This document shows, one piece after another, positions 50,689 to 59,942 of a stretch of 64,000 nt of DNA; the first letter of the stretch is position 1; every line of letters starts with the position of its first letter. The translations under genes and the position numbers were made by a program. Origin of the DNA: Citricoccus zhacaiensis (lineage in GTDB: Bacteria > Actinomycetota > Actinomycetes > Actinomycetales > Micrococcaceae); contig NZ_BMLQ01000005.1 in NCBI RefSeq assembly GCF_014645315.1, positions 186,001 through 250,000 on the forward strand, in the 5' to 3' direction. A model generated the notes under the pieces. That model ran no database searches. It was not told where the DNA came from and was given only the letters and a program-made list of their open reading frames with translations.

Positions 50689-51036
50689 ATGGCTACCGGT
50701 TCGAAGGAACTGAATGTCGAGGCCCTGGACGGCCTGGACAACGCCCGTTTGGCCGAGGAGCTCAAGCGCTCCAAGGAGGAACTGTTCAACCTGCGTTTCC
50801 AGTCGGCCACCGGCCAGCTGGACAACCACGGCCGTCTGAAGACCGTCAAGCGCGACATCGCTCGGATCTACACGATCCTGCGTGAGCGTGAGCTGGGCAT
50901 CCGCGAGGACGTCGAGGCTCCGGCCGAGGACGTCGCGGACGCGAAGGCTGACAAGGCTTCCAAGAAGGCCGTCAAGAAGAGCACCAAGGCCACTGCGGCC
51001 GAGGAGACCGAGAAGACCGAGGAGGAGGCCAAGTGA
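50689..51036 (+). CDS. rpmC: 50S ribosomal protein L29 with charged C-terminal tail
   Basis: 115 aa from ATG 50689 (GTG 50683, overlapping the rplP stop, is a 2-codon longer option). The L29 core [22 protein letters not shown] and the final [14 protein letters not shown] is followed by ~40 residues of Ala/Lys/Glu, about half again the usual ~65-80 aa. Overlaps rpsQ as GTGA. Confidence 0.94.
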   Translation: MATGSKELNVEALDGLDNARLAEELKRSKEELFNLRFQSATGQLDNHGRLKTVKRDIARIYTILRERELGIREDVEAPAEDVADAKADKASKKAVKKSTKATAAEETEKTEEEAK

Positions 51037-51326
51037 CCGAGAACGCGAACGCATCTGCAGCCAACGAGGCCTCGGAGCGTGGCTACCGCAAGTCGCTCCG
51101 CGGCATCGTCGTGTCCGACAAGATGGACAAGACGATCGTCGTGCAGGTCGAGGACCTGAAGAAGCACGCCCTGTACGGCAAGGTCCTGCGTACCTCTAAG
51201 AAGCTGAAGGTCCACGACGAGGAGAACACCGCCGGCGTCGGCGACCGTGTCATCCTCGCCGAGACCCGTCCGTACTCCGCCACCAAGCGGTGGCGCCTGG
51301 TCGAGGTCACCGAGCGCGCCAAGTAA
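51033..51326 (+). CDS. rpsQ: 30S ribosomal protein S17
   Basis: 97-aa primary binding protein. [45 protein letters not shown] start coupled to rpmC; last gene of the S10 operon. Confidence 0.97.
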   Translation: MTENANASAANEASERGYRKSLRGIVVSDKMDKTIVVQVEDLKKHALYGKVLRTSKKLKVHDEENTAGVGDRVILAETRPYSATKRWRLVEVTERAK

Positions 51327-51363
51327 GCGCGAGGTCACCACAACCTCAGGACAAGCCCAGCCC

Positions 51364-51405
51364 GACGCCGGCCGGCACCGCATACGTGCGGTGACGGCCG
51401 GCGTC
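51364..51405 (+). terminator. Terminator after rpsQ
   Basis: 19-bp stem, arms 51364-51382 (GACGCCGGCCGGCACCGCA) and 51387-51405 (TGCGGTGACGGCCGGCGTC) with a single G-A mismatch and TACG loop. No U-tract. Separates the S10 and spc units. Confidence 0.75.
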
Positions 51406-51470
51406 GTGCGTTGGGGTGGAAGTGCTGGTGGCGGAAGTCCTGGTGGTGGTCCGGTACCACAGAAGGTCAA

Positions 51471-51501
51471 TTAGTCCGCTGGGTGCCCGGTGGGCTAAGA
51501 T
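51471..51501 (+). promoter_or_regulatory. spc operon promoter
   Basis: TTAGTC (51471-51476), 19 bp, TAAGAT (51496-51501), the latter identical to the rplJ -10. Start expected near 51508. Confidence 0.5.
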
Positions 51502-51507
51502 GGACCA

Positions 51508-51767
51508 TCTGTGCGCCCTTGTTGGCGGGACTATCCACCCCGCGCGCCAAGGGTTTCGCAAAACTTCTCGATCAGCCGCCTCGGCCTTGCCCTGCGGATG
51601 GACGGTTGTTGCAGCGCTGGTCCCCGTCTGACAGGGGGGCCGGAAGGCTCTGCAACCGGCCCATACGCCACTGGGGCAGGGGTAAGTGGCCCGGGAACAT
51701 CAAAATATCCGTTCCGCAAGGCTCGCCCGGCTTCGGGGGAGAACCAGCGCGACGACAGGAGTAACGA
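51508..51767 (+). ncRNA. Structured leader of the spc operon (rplN leader)
   Basis: About 260 nt between the promoter and rplN. GTTGCAG (51608-51614) pairs with CTGCAAC (51650-51656), enclosing GGTCCCC (51619-51625) paired with GGGGGCC (51635-51641). Further upstream the segment around 51515-51555 can pair in two ways (CCCTTG with CAAGGG, or TTGGCG with CGCCAA). The length and nested pairing suggest a cis-acting control RNA; no known Rfam structure was recognised by eye. Confidence 0.45.
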
Positions 51768-52136
51768 GTGATTCAGCAGGAGTCGCGGCTTAAGATCGCC
51801 GACAACACTGGTGCCAAGGAAATCTTGACCATCCGTGTTCTCGGTGGATCCGGACGCCGCTACGCAGGTATCGGTGACACCATTGTCGCCACCGTGAAGG
51901 ACGCCATCCCGGGCGGCAACGTCAAGAAGGGCGACGTCGTCAAGGCAGTCATCGTTCGGACCAAGAAGGAACGCCGTCGTCCCGATGGCTCCTACATCAA
52001 GTTCGACGAGAACGCCGCCGTCATCCTCAAGACCGATGGCGAGCCCCGAGGCACGCGCATCTTCGGCCCCGTGGGCCGCGAGCTGCGTGACAAGAAGTTC
52101 ATGAAGATCGTGTCGCTGGCACCGGAGGTGATCTGA
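51768..52136 (+). CDS. rplN: 50S ribosomal protein L14
   Basis: 122-aa protein, standard length. [43 protein letters not shown] end. GTG start after ACAGGAG. Confidence 0.98.
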   Translation: MIQQESRLKIADNTGAKEILTIRVLGGSGRRYAGIGDTIVATVKDAIPGGNVKKGDVVKAVIVRTKKERRRPDGSYIKFDENAAVILKTDGEPRGTRIFGPVGRELRDKKFMKIVSLAPEVI

Positions 52137-52139
52137 CAC

Positions 52140-52481
52140 ATGTCGAAGATCAAGAAGGACGACCTCGTCCAGATCATCGCCGGCAAGGACAAGGGCAAGC
52201 AGGGCAAGGTCCTGCGTGTCTTCCCGTCCCGTGACCGGGTGCTGGTGGAAGGCGTCAACCGCGTCACCAAGCACCTGCGTGCCGGCCAGAACAACAACGG
52301 TTCCACCGAAGGCGGCCTGCAGGTCGTCGAGGCCCCCGTTCACGTCTCGAACGTGGCCGTCGTGGATCCCGAGACCCAGAAGCCGACCCGCGTGGGTTAC
52401 CGCTTCGAGACCGTGGAGAAGAACGGCGAGTCCAAGACCGTCAAGGTCCGCTTCGCCAAGGCCTCCGGAAAGGAGCTGTGA
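52140..52481 (+). CDS. rplX: 50S ribosomal protein L24
   Basis: 113-aa assembly initiator. [20 protein letters not shown] (KOW motif) and [20 protein letters not shown]. 3 bp after rplN; its TGA overlaps the rplE ATG. Confidence 0.97.
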   Translation: MSKIKKDDLVQIIAGKDKGKQGKVLRVFPSRDRVLVEGVNRVTKHLRAGQNNNGSTEGGLQVVEAPVHVSNVAVVDPETQKPTRVGYRFETVEKNGESKTVKVRFAKASGKEL

Positions 52482-53092
52482 TGACTGAGGTGCAGACTGC
52501 AGACACCACCGCCCCGAAGGTGGCCCCGCGCCTGAAGAACAAGTACCGCGAAGAGATCCGCGGCACCCTTCAGGAGGAGTTCGGCTACGCCAACCTCATG
52601 CAGATCCCCGGCCTCGTGAAGGTCGTCGTGAACATGGGTGTCGGTGAGGCCGCCAAGGACTCGAAGATCATCGATGGCGCCATCCGCGACCTGACCCAGA
52701 TCACGGGCCAGAAGCCGCAGGTGACCAAGGCCCGCAAGTCCATCGCGCAGTTCAAGCTGCGTGAGGGCATGCCGATCGGCACCCACGCGACCCTGCGTGG
52801 CGACCGCATGTGGGAGTTCCTGGACCGCCTGGTCACCTTTGCGCTGCCGCGCATCCGTGACTTCCGCGGCCTGTCGCCGAAGCAGTTCGACGGCAACGGC
52901 AACTACACCTTCGGTCTGGCCGAGCAGTCGGTCTTCCACGAGATCGACCAGGACAAGATCGACCGCGTGCGCGGCATGGACATCACTGTGGTGACCACCG
53001 CCAAGACGGACGACGAGGGACGCGCGCTGCTCAAGGCGCTCGGCTTCCCGTTCCAGCCGTTCGACCAGCCCACGAAGTCCACTCAGAAGTAA
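52481..53092 (+). CDS. rplE: 50S ribosomal protein L5
   Basis: 203-aa 5S rRNA-binding protein. [62 protein letters not shown] 52481 with AAGGAG 6 nt upstream is chosen over the adjacent GTG. rpsN, usually next, is absent. Confidence 0.97.
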   Translation: MTEVQTADTTAPKVAPRLKNKYREEIRGTLQEEFGYANLMQIPGLVKVVVNMGVGEAAKDSKIIDGAIRDLTQITGQKPQVTKARKSIAQFKLREGMPIGTHATLRGDRMWEFLDRLVTFALPRIRDFRGLSPKQFDGNGNYTFGLAEQSVFHEIDQDKIDRVRGMDITVVTTAKTDDEGRALLKALGFPFQPFDQPTKSTQK

Positions 53093-53163
53093 TTATCTAC
53101 GTTGCAGGTCCCCACCGGTGTACCGGGAAGGGAAACCGCAACGAGGAAGGGCACGAAGCCCAC

Positions 53164-53562
53164 ATGACCATGACAGATCCTGTCGCAGACATGCTGACGC
53201 GTCTGCGCAACGCCAACTCGGCCTTCCACGATTCCGTGGAAATGCCGTCGTCCAAGCTGAAGATTCGCGTGGCCGACATCCTCAAGTCCGAGGGCTACAT
53301 CGCTGATTACAAGGAAGAGGACGCCCAGGTGGGCAAGAAGCTCGTCATCGAGCTGAAGTTCGGTCCTCAGCGCGAGCGGGCCATCGCCGGCCTGCGCCGC
53401 ATCTCCAAGCCCGGTCTGCGCGTGTACGCCAAGTCCACCAACCTGCCGCACGTGCTGGGCGGCCTGGGCATCGCCATCCTGTCCACCTCCTCCGGTCTGC
53501 TCACCGACCGCCAGGCAGCCAAGAAGGGCGTAGGTGGGGAAATCCTCGCTTACGTCTGGTAA
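53164..53562 (+). CDS. rpsH: 30S ribosomal protein S8
   Basis: 132-aa central-domain protein. [20 protein letters not shown] and the C-terminal [20 protein letters not shown]. In E. coli S8 represses this operon. 71 bp after rplE. Confidence 0.98.
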   Translation: MTMTDPVADMLTRLRNANSAFHDSVEMPSSKLKIRVADILKSEGYIADYKEEDAQVGKKLVIELKFGPQRERAIAGLRRISKPGLRVYAKSTNLPHVLGGLGIAILSTSSGLLTDRQAAKKGVGGEILAYVW

Positions 53563-53592
53563 CGGCTAAGACGGAAGAAAGGTAGAACAGAC

Positions 53593-54126
53593 ATGTCACG
53601 TATTGGACGTCTTCCGATTACCGTGCCGTCCGGCGTCGAGATCAAGATCGACGGATCGAACGTTGCCGTGAAGGGCCCCAAGGGCGAGCTGAGCCACGCT
53701 GTGGCCAGCCCGATAGAGGTCTCGTTCGAGGAGGGCACCATCACGGTGACCCGCCCGAACGACGAGCGCGAATCGCGTTCGCTGCACGGCCTGACCCGTA
53801 CCCTCATCTCGAACATGATCGTCGGTGTCACCGACGGCTATGAGAAGCAGCTCGAGGTCATCGGCACCGGTTACCGCGTGCTCGCCAAGGGCTCGGACCT
53901 CGAGTTCGCCCTCGGCTACTCGCACCCCGTTCCCGTCAAGGCCCCGGAGGGAATCTCCTTCAAGGTCGAGGGCAACAAGGTGACCGTGGTCGGCATCGAC
54001 AAGCAGCGCGTCGGCGAGACCGCTGCGAACATCCGCAAGCTGCGCCGTCCTGACCCGTACAAGGGCAAGGGTGTGCGTTACGCAGGCGAGGTTATTCGCC
54101 GCAAGGCCGGAAAGGCAGGTAAGTAA
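53593..54126 (+). CDS. rplF: 50S ribosomal protein L6
   Basis: 177-aa protein. [45 protein letters not shown]. Overlaps rplR by TAATG. Confidence 0.98.
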   Translation: MSRIGRLPITVPSGVEIKIDGSNVAVKGPKGELSHAVASPIEVSFEEGTITVTRPNDERESRSLHGLTRTLISNMIVGVTDGYEKQLEVIGTGYRVLAKGSDLEFALGYSHPVPVKAPEGISFKVEGNKVTVVGIDKQRVGETAANIRKLRRPDPYKGKGVRYAGEVIRRKAGKAGK

Positions 54127-54500
54127 TGTCCACGCTGAAAGTGAAGGGCAAGGGGAAGTTCGTTTCCCGCACCCGCCGCCACTTGCGCGTTCGCAAGCGG
54201 ATCTCCGGCACTGCCGTCCGTCCCCGTCTGGTGGTCAACCGCTCTGCACGTCACATCTTCGTGCAGGTCGTGGACGACACCCGCGGTGTCACCCTGGCCT
54301 CGGCCTCCACCATGGAAGCCGACCTGCGCGCCTTCGAGGGCGACAAGTCCGCCAAGGCGAAGAAGGTCGGCGAGCTGGTGGCCGAGCGTTCCAAGGCCGC
54401 TGGCATTGAGGCCGTGGTCTTCGACCGCGGCGGCAACAAGTACCACGGTCGCGTGGCCGCCGTCGCTGACGGTGCCCGGGAAGGTGGGCTGCAGCTGTGA
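54126..54500 (+). CDS. rplR: 50S ribosomal protein L18
   Basis: 124-aa 5S rRNA-binding protein. [40 protein letters not shown]. Overlaps rpsE as GTGA. Confidence 0.97.
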   Translation: MSTLKVKGKGKFVSRTRRHLRVRKRISGTAVRPRLVVNRSARHIFVQVVDDTRGVTLASASTMEADLRAFEGDKSAKAKKVGELVAERSKAAGIEAVVFDRGGNKYHGRVAAVADGAREGGLQL

Positions 54501-55306
54501 GCGAGTCGAACACCGAGAGCAACAAGAAGGACACTCAGGTGACCGAAAACACCGAGAACACTGCCGTTGGCGGCGCGTCTGAGACCGCTGCCGGTTCGGC
54601 CAGCCAGTCCACTGAGGGCCAGGGCAACCGCGGCGGCCGTGGTGGCAACGACCGCGGCCGCGGCAACGACCGTGGCGGCAACGCCGGCGGCAACGACCGC
54701 GGTGGCCGTGGCGGACGCCGCGACGACCGTGGTGGCCGTGGCGGTCGCGACGACGACAAGGACAAGTTCCTGGAGCGCGTCGTGGCCATCAACCGTGTGT
54801 CCAAGGTCGTCAAGGGTGGTCGTCGGTTCTCCTTCACCGCCCTGGTGATCGTGGGCGACGGCGACGGCCTGGTGGGCGTCGGCTACGGCAAGGCCAAGGA
54901 AGTTCCGGCAGCCATCCAGAAGGGTGTGGAAGAGGCCAAGAAGTCCTTCTTCCGCGTTCCGCGCGTCGGCTCCACCATCCCGCACCTCGTGCAGGGTGAG
55001 GACGCCGCCGGTGTGGTGCTCCTGCGTCCGGCTTCCCCGGGTACCGGCGTGATCGCCGGTGGTCCGGTCCGCGCCGTGCTGGAGTGCGCAGGTATCCACG
55101 ACGTGCTGTCGAAGTCGATGGGGTCCGCCAACGTGATCAACATCGTGCGCGGCACCGTGGATGCCCTGAAGCAGCTGGAGGAGCCCCAGTCCGTGGCTGC
55201 CCGTCGTGGCAAGACCCTGGACGAGGTCGCTCCTCACGCGATGCTCCGCACCATGGAGCAGGATCGCGCGAAGAAGAGCGAGAAGGCAGGTGCCGCCAAT
55301 GGCTAA
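54497..55306 (+). CDS. rpsE: 30S ribosomal protein S5 with RGG-rich N-terminal extension
   Basis: 269-aa accuracy protein; typical S5 is ~165-220 aa. Residues 1-42 are Ser/Thr/Glu/Asn-rich, 43-86 carry repeated RGG, DRGG and NDRG ([19 protein letters not shown]), and the S5 fold begins near residue 89 ([20 protein letters not shown]). The second domain ends [19 protein letters not shown] start at 54497 overlaps rplR; a GTG at 54539 is an alternative that keeps the RGG part. Its stop overlaps the rpmD start by 8 bp. Confidence 0.97.
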   Translation: MSESNTESNKKDTQVTENTENTAVGGASETAAGSASQSTEGQGNRGGRGGNDRGRGNDRGGNAGGNDRGGRGGRRDDRGGRGGRDDDKDKFLERVVAINRVSKVVKGGRRFSFTALVIVGDGDGLVGVGYGKAKEVPAAIQKGVEEAKKSFFRVPRVGSTIPHLVQGEDAAGVVLLRPASPGTGVIAGGPVRAVLECAGIHDVLSKSMGSANVINIVRGTVDALKQLEEPQSVAARRGKTLDEVAPHAMLRTMEQDRAKKSEKAGAANG

Positions 55307-55526
55307 TTTCAGCACGCGTAAGAACGTCGCCGTAAGCGATGCCACGCTGGAAATCACCCAGATCAAGTCCGCCATCGGCGGTAAGCAGAACCAGCGCGAC
55401 ACCCTGCGGTCCCTCGGCCTCAAGCGGATCGGCCACACGGTCAACCGCAAGGCCGATGCGGTCACCGTGGGTATGGTCAACACCGTGCCGCACCTGGTGA
55501 AGGTTGAGGAGGTCAACCATGGCTGA
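55299..55526 (+). CDS. rpmD: 50S ribosomal protein L30
   Basis: 75-aa protein with ~10 residues before the usual core [20 protein letters not shown] and [17 protein letters not shown] 55299 lies inside the rpsE end; its own stop overlaps rplO by 8 bp. Confidence 0.96.
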   Translation: MANFSTRKNVAVSDATLEITQIKSAIGGKQNQRDTLRSLGLKRIGHTVNRKADAVTVGMVNTVPHLVKVEEVNHG

Positions 55527-56001
55527 TGAACGCTCAGTTGACAGCACTGCCGAGGGGATGAACGCGATCAAGGTCCACGACCTGCGTCCGGCCCCCGGCT
55601 CCAAGAAGGCCAAGACCCGAGTGGGTCGCGGCGAGGCGTCCAAGGGCAAGACCGCTGGTCGCGGTACCAAGGGCACCAAGGCGCGCTACCAGGTGAAGGC
55701 CGGCTTCGAAGGTGGCCAGGTGCCGCTGCAGATGCGTCTGCCGAAGCTGCGTGGCTTCAAGAACCCGTTCAAGGTCGAATTCCAGGTCGTGAACCTGGAC
55801 AAGCTGTCGGAGCACTTCCCGGCCGGCGGCGACGTGACCGTGGACGATCTGATCGCCAAGGGCCTGGTCCGCAAGAACCAGCCGGTGAAGGTCCTCGGGA
55901 CCGGCGAGATCACCGTGGCGGTGAACGTGAAGGCCAACGCCTTCTCGTCCTCCGCAGCGGAGAAGATCTCCGCCGCCGGTGGGTCCACCGAGACCCTCTG
56001 A
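55519..56001 (+). CDS. rplO: 50S ribosomal protein L15
   Basis: 160-aa protein. [20 protein letters not shown] after a short acidic leader, [40 protein letters not shown] 55519 follows GAGGAGGTCAACC. Last gene of the spc unit here, since a terminator separates secY. Confidence 0.97.
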   Translation: MADERSVDSTAEGMNAIKVHDLRPAPGSKKAKTRVGRGEASKGKTAGRGTKGTKARYQVKAGFEGGQVPLQMRLPKLRGFKNPFKVEFQVVNLDKLSEHFPAGGDVTVDDLIAKGLVRKNQPVKVLGTGEITVAVNVKANAFSSSAAEKISAAGGSTETL

Positions 56002-56015
56002 ACTGGATTCAGTCT

Positions 56016-56055
56016 GGTTCTGAACCGGTTCTGAACCGGTTCTGAACCGGTTCTG
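56016..56055. repeat. 11-bp palindromic tandem repeat
   Basis: Three perfect copies of GGTTCTGAACC (56016-56026, 56027-56037, 56038-56048) and a 7-bp partial copy (56049-56055). Each unit is itself a palindrome around a central T. A degenerate copy may precede. It lies 15 bp after the rplO stop and before the terminator. Confidence 0.9.
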
Positions 56056-56091
56056 TGGAGGCTCGGCGTAGCCCCGCGTTAACCGAAAGTT

Positions 56092-56144
56092 GGCCCCCGG
56101 GCCGCCGTCCACGTGCGTTTTACGTGGATAGCGGCACGGGGGCC
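56092..56144 (+). terminator. Terminator between rplO and secY
   Basis: Three-part stem: GGCCCCCG/CGGGGGCC, GCCGC/GCGGC and TCCACGT/ACGTGGA with small internal loops, followed by the T-rich TTCTTCTTTCC. A strong rho-independent candidate. Confidence 0.85.
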
Positions 56145-56157
56145 TTCTTCTTTCCGT

Positions 56158-56163
56158 TAGACT
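56158..56163 (+). promoter_or_regulatory. Candidate -10 box of the secY promoter
   Basis: TAGACT, identical to the tuf -10, sits 14 bp after the terminator; a -35 would fall within the terminator stem and is not recognisable. It would give a ~90-nt leader. Confidence 0.4.
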
Positions 56164-56260
56164 CGGTCAGTGGTTCCGGCAACGGTTCTGCCGAAGGCAA
56201 CCCTTCGCCAGTTCTTCTTTCCGCGTCCAACCACAGCACCATCCACCTCCAGGAGGACGC

Positions 56261-57568
56261 TTGTTCAGCGCGATTGCCCGGGTTTTCCGGACGCCCGACC
56301 TGAGGCGAAAGATCTGGTTCACCCTAGGGATCGTCGTCATCTACCGGCTCGGGGCGTTCATCCCTGCCCCCGGTGTCGACTACGGGACCGTGCAGGTCTG
56401 CCTGGACCAGGGCAACACCACGGGCGGCCTGTACTCGTTCGTGAACATGTTCTCCGGCGGCGCGATGCTCCAGGTCTCCGTCTTCGCCCTCGGCATCATG
56501 CCCTACATCACGGCGGCCATCATCGTGCAGCTGCTGCGGGTGGTCATTCCCCGCTTCGAGGAGTTGCAGAAGGAAGGCGCCCAGGGCCAGTCCAAGCTGA
56601 CCCAGTACACGCGCTACCTCACCGTGGCCCTGGCGCTGCTGAACGCCACCACGATCGTCTCGCTGGCACGCACCGGCGCGCTGCTCGGCTGCAACCTGCC
56701 GATTGTGCCGGATGACAGCCTCCCGGTGATCCTGCTGATGATCCTCACGCTGACCTCCGGCACCATCCTGATCATGTGGCTCGGCGAGCTCATCACCGAG
56801 CGCGGCGTCGGCAACGGCATGTCCCTGCTGATCTTCCTGTCCATCGCCGCCGGCTTCCCGGCCGGCCTGGGCCAGATCTGGTCCACCCAGGGATGGCGTG
56901 TGTTCGGCATCGTGCTGATCGTCGGCCTGCTGACCATCATGGCCGTGGTGTTCGTGGAGGAGTCCCAGCGCCGCGTCCCCGTGCAGTACGCCAAGCGGCA
57001 GATCGGCCGCCGCACCGTGGGCGGGACGTCCACGTACATCCCGATCAAGGTGAACATGGCCGGCGTGATCCCCGTGATCTTCGCGTCCTCGATCATGATG
57101 CTCCCGGGCATCCTCATCCAGTTCAACACCCCGCAGGACGGCACCACCCCGCCGCAGTGGGTCATCTTCCTCTCCGAGTACTTCGGCACCGGCTCGCACC
57201 CGGTCTACATGATCCTGTTCTTCCTGTTGACGATCGGCTTCACGTACTTCTACGTCACGATCACGTTCAACCCGGTGGAGATCAGCGACAACATGAAGAA
57301 ATACGGCGGCTTCATCCCCGGTGTCCGCGCGGGCCGTCCGACCGAGAAGTACCTCGAGTACGTCATCAGCAGGATCACCTTCCCGGGCGCGATGTACCTT
57401 GGTGTCCTGGCGATGATCCCGATGATCGCCTTCGTGCTCATCAACGCCGACCAGAACTTCCCGTTCGGCGGCATCTCGATCCTCATCATGGTTGGCGTTG
57501 CGCTGCAGACCATCAAGCAGATCAATGCGCAGATGGAGCAGCACAACTACGAGGGCCTGTTGCGGTAG
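56261..57568 (+). CDS. secY: Preprotein translocase subunit SecY
   Basis: 435-aa channel protein with 10 transmembrane helices. LRRKIWFTLGIVVIYRLGAF start, the plug-adjacent GGAMLQVSVFALGIMPYITA, GNGMSLLIF, and the cytoplasmic C5 loop FNPVEISDNMKKYGGFIPG. TTG start at 56261 with AGGAGGACGC directly upstream. Followed by adk after 77 bp. Confidence 0.97.
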   Translation: MFSAIARVFRTPDLRRKIWFTLGIVVIYRLGAFIPAPGVDYGTVQVCLDQGNTTGGLYSFVNMFSGGAMLQVSVFALGIMPYITAAIIVQLLRVVIPRFEELQKEGAQGQSKLTQYTRYLTVALALLNATTIVSLARTGALLGCNLPIVPDDSLPVILLMILTLTSGTILIMWLGELITERGVGNGMSLLIFLSIAAGFPAGLGQIWSTQGWRVFGIVLIVGLLTIMAVVFVEESQRRVPVQYAKRQIGRRTVGGTSTYIPIKVNMAGVIPVIFASSIMMLPGILIQFNTPQDGTTPPQWVIFLSEYFGTGSHPVYMILFFLLTIGFTYFYVTITFNPVEISDNMKKYGGFIPGVRAGRPTEKYLEYVISRITFPGAMYLGVLAMIPMIAFVLINADQNFPFGGISILIMVGVALQTIKQINAQMEQHNYEGLLR

Positions 57569-57645
57569 CGGACCTCGACTCCGGTGGGCACGTCCCGTAC
57601 TCCTGAAAACCGAATATTCACGCTGATCGACAGTAAGGAATACCT

Positions 57646-58281
57646 ATGACCCGCATGCTGATGATGGGCCCTCCCGGGTCCGGCAAGGGCACCCAGGCTT
57701 CCCGTATTGCGGACAAGCTCGGCATCGTGGCCATTTCCACGGGCGACATCTTCCGGGACAACGTCAAGGACATGACGGAGCTCGGCAAGGAAGCCAAGAA
57801 GTACATGGACAATGGCGACTTCGTCCCGGACGAGGTCACCAACCGCATGGTCGCCGACCGCATCCGCCAGTCCGACGCCGAGCACGGCTTCCTGCTGGAC
57901 GGTTACCCGCGCACCGCCGGTCAGGTGGAGGCCCTCGACGGCTTCCTGACGGAGGACGGTCAGGCGCTGACCGTCGTCATCGAGTTGACGGTGCCGGACG
58001 AGGAGCTCGTCGCTCGACTGCTCAACCGTGCCGAGACCGAGGGGCGTGCCGACGATACGGCCGAGGTCATCCAGCACCGTCTGGACCTCTACCACCAGCA
58101 GACCGAGGCTGTGATCGAGTCCTACGTGTCCCGCGGCATCGTGGCCCGCGTGGACGGCACCGGCCAGATCGACGACATCACCGAGCGCCTGCTCCAGGCC
58201 GTGTACTCCGTTCGTGAGCGCACCGGCAACCTCCCCGTGGTCCAGCCGATCGGCCAGGGCGACGGCGAGAACCCCGAGTAA
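57646..58281 (+). CDS. adk: Adenylate kinase
   Basis: 211-aa enzyme converting AMP and ATP to two ADP. P-loop GPPGSGKGTQ (~8-17), ISTGDIFRDN AMP site, DGYPRTAGQVEALD. The short-LID form without a zinc motif. Placed after secY as in most bacteria. Confidence 0.97.
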   Translation: MTRMLMMGPPGSGKGTQASRIADKLGIVAISTGDIFRDNVKDMTELGKEAKKYMDNGDFVPDEVTNRMVADRIRQSDAEHGFLLDGYPRTAGQVEALDGFLTEDGQALTVVIELTVPDEELVARLLNRAETEGRADDTAEVIQHRLDLYHQQTEAVIESYVSRGIVARVDGTGQIDDITERLLQAVYSVRERTGNLPVVQPIGQGDGENPE

Positions 58282-58288
58282 TTTCCCT

Positions 58289-58358
58289 GCGTGATCCATA
58301 ACCCACGTAGTCCAGAACCCACGTAATCCAGAACCCGAGTAGTCCAGAAGCCGAGTAG
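58289..58358. repeat. 16-bp tandem repeat between adk and map
   Basis: About 4.4 imperfect units: GCGTGATCCATAACCC (58289), ACGTAGTCCAGAACCC (58305), ACGTAATCCAGAACCC (58321), GAGTAGTCCAGAAGCC (58337), and GAGTAG (58353). Begins 7 bp after the adk stop and ends ~25 bp before map. Confidence 0.85.
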
Positions 58359-58382
58359 CGAAGGATCCGAGAAACCGCTGTG

Positions 58383-59222
58383 ATGAACCGCCGTCAGGTC
58401 GAACTGAAGTCCGTCCCGCAGATGCAGACGATGCATCGTGCCGGAATGGTCCTTCACCGCGCCCTGGACGCGGCCGTCGCGGCGGCTGTCCCGGGAACGA
58501 CGACGGCCGCCGTCGACGCCGTGTTCGCTGCGGTTCTCGAGGAGGCCGGTGCCACGCCGAACTTCCTGGGTTACTACGGCTACCCGGCCACCATCTGCGC
58601 CTCGGTCAACGAGGAAGTGGTGCACGGGATCCCGGGGGTGCGCGTCCTGAAGGCGGGGGACGTGTTGAAGATCGACGGTGGCTGCATCATCGACGGCTGG
58701 CACTCCGACTCGGCCCGCACGGTCGTTCTCGGCTCCTCGGCAGCTGGCACGGCCGATCCCGAGGACGAGCGGCTGTCCGAGATCACCCGCCAGGCCATGT
58801 GGCACGGCATCGCCGCGTTGGCCACGGCCAAGTACGTCGGTGACATCGGAGATGCCATCGATGACTTCGTCTCCTCACAGCCCGGCGCCCCGTTAGGCAT
58901 CCTGCAGGACTACGTGGGCCACGGCATCGGCACAGCCATGCATCAGGCCCCGGACGTGCTGAACTACCGGTCCCGGCACCGTGGACCCAAGGTCAAGCCG
59001 GGGCTGTGCCTGGCGATCGAGCCCATGCTCGTGCGCGGCGGCCTGGCCACGGACGTCCTCGCCGACGACTGGACCGTGGTCACCCGTGACGGGGCCCGCG
59101 CCAGCCAGTGGGAGCACTCGGTCGCGCGGCATCGCGGCGGCATCTGGGTGCTGACCATGCCCGACGGCGGCGCGGCCGACCTCGCCCCGCTCGGCGTGGT
59201 GCCCGTTCCCATCGGGGAGTAG
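58383..59222 (+). CDS. map: Methionine aminopeptidase, type I
   Basis: 279-aa metalloenzyme that removes N-terminal Met. Metal ligands are visible in KIDGGCIIDGWHSDSART (the two Asp), GHGIGTAMHQAP (His), AIEPML (Glu) and QWEHSVA (Glu). CASVNEEVVHGIPG is the family signature. ATG 58383 preferred over the adjacent GTG 58380. Confidence 0.95.
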   Translation: MNRRQVELKSVPQMQTMHRAGMVLHRALDAAVAAAVPGTTTAAVDAVFAAVLEEAGATPNFLGYYGYPATICASVNEEVVHGIPGVRVLKAGDVLKIDGGCIIDGWHSDSARTVVLGSSAAGTADPEDERLSEITRQAMWHGIAALATAKYVGDIGDAIDDFVSSQPGAPLGILQDYVGHGIGTAMHQAPDVLNYRSRHRGPKVKPGLCLAIEPMLVRGGLATDVLADDWTVVTRDGARASQWEHSVARHRGGIWVLTMPDGGAADLAPLGVVPVPIGE

Positions 59223-59566
59223 GGCGCAAGCGTAGAACGCTGCCGTACCTCTTTTTCTGCGGTTCTACCCTCTACCCCCTGTGGCTCTACCCTCTACCCG
59301 AAGAGGGGTCAACTCTGACGCGGGTGAATTTCACTTCTGTGTCCGAAGCCAGTAGTATTGCTTGCTGGTTGTCTCTGCGGTGCGCCGTGTTCTCGGGAGT
59401 CCCTCTGGAATTCCCGGGGTACCCCTGGATTGCGCCCTGGTGGTCAGCCGGAAACATCCCCGCCTGGTTTCATCCGTCCAACGGACGTGGAGTATTCGAG
59501 TCGATTGAGGCCCGGATGCACCGCCCGCGCCGACGCGTGGAGTCTGGCACAACGTAAGTGGAGGAC
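59223..59566 (+). promoter_or_regulatory. map-infA intergenic region with infA promoter
   Basis: 344 bp without a gene. Pyrimidine-rich repeats CTCTACCCTCTACC occur at 59262-59300. The promoter TTTCAC (59329-59334), 18 bp, TAGTAT (59353-59358) predicts a start near 59365 and a ~200-nt leader with several short GC stems but no U-tract terminator. GTGGAGGAC precedes the infA ATG. Confidence 0.5.
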
Positions 59567-59788
59567 ATGGCTAAGAAGGAAGGTGTCATCGAGGTCGAGG
59601 GCACGGTCAGTGAAGCATTGCCGAACGCAATGTTCCGCGTCCGTCTGCAGAACGAGCATGTTGTTCTGGCCACGATCTCGGGAAAGATGCGTCAGCACTA
59701 CATCCGAATCCTCCCCGAGGACCGGGTCGTCGTGGAACTTAGCCCGTACGACCTCAATCGGGGTCGTATCGTGTACCGCTACAAGTAA
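59567..59788 (+). CDS. infA: Translation initiation factor IF-1
   Basis: 73-aa OB-fold protein that blocks the A site during initiation. [51 protein letters not shown] 59567 with GGAGGAC at the right distance. Confidence 0.97.
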   Translation: MAKKEGVIEVEGTVSEALPNAMFRVRLQNEHVVLATISGKMRQHYIRILPEDRVVVELSPYDLNRGRIVYRYK

Positions 59789-59828
59789 ACCCATCCACCA
59801 CTAAACAGCAAGCGCTGGAGGAGGAACC

Positions 59829-59942
59829 ATGAAGGTTCAGCCGAGCGTGAAGCGGATCTGTGACAAGTGCCAGGTGGTGCGCCGTAAGGGCCGCGTCCTG
59901 GTGATCTGCGAGAACCCACGCCACAAGCAGCGCCAGGGCTGA
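59829..59942 (+). CDS. rpmJ: 50S ribosomal protein L36
   Basis: 37-aa zinc-ribbon protein: [20 protein letters not shown] with ligands C11, C14, C27 and H32, i.e. the zinc-binding (C+) form. GGAGGAACC precedes the ATG. 40 bp after infA. Confidence 0.97.
   Translation: MKVQPSVKRICDKCQVVRRKGRVLVICENPRHKQRQG

Noticed and set aside
58289-58358. 16-bp repeats as a CRISPR array
   Set aside because: Units are contiguous with no unique spacers between them.
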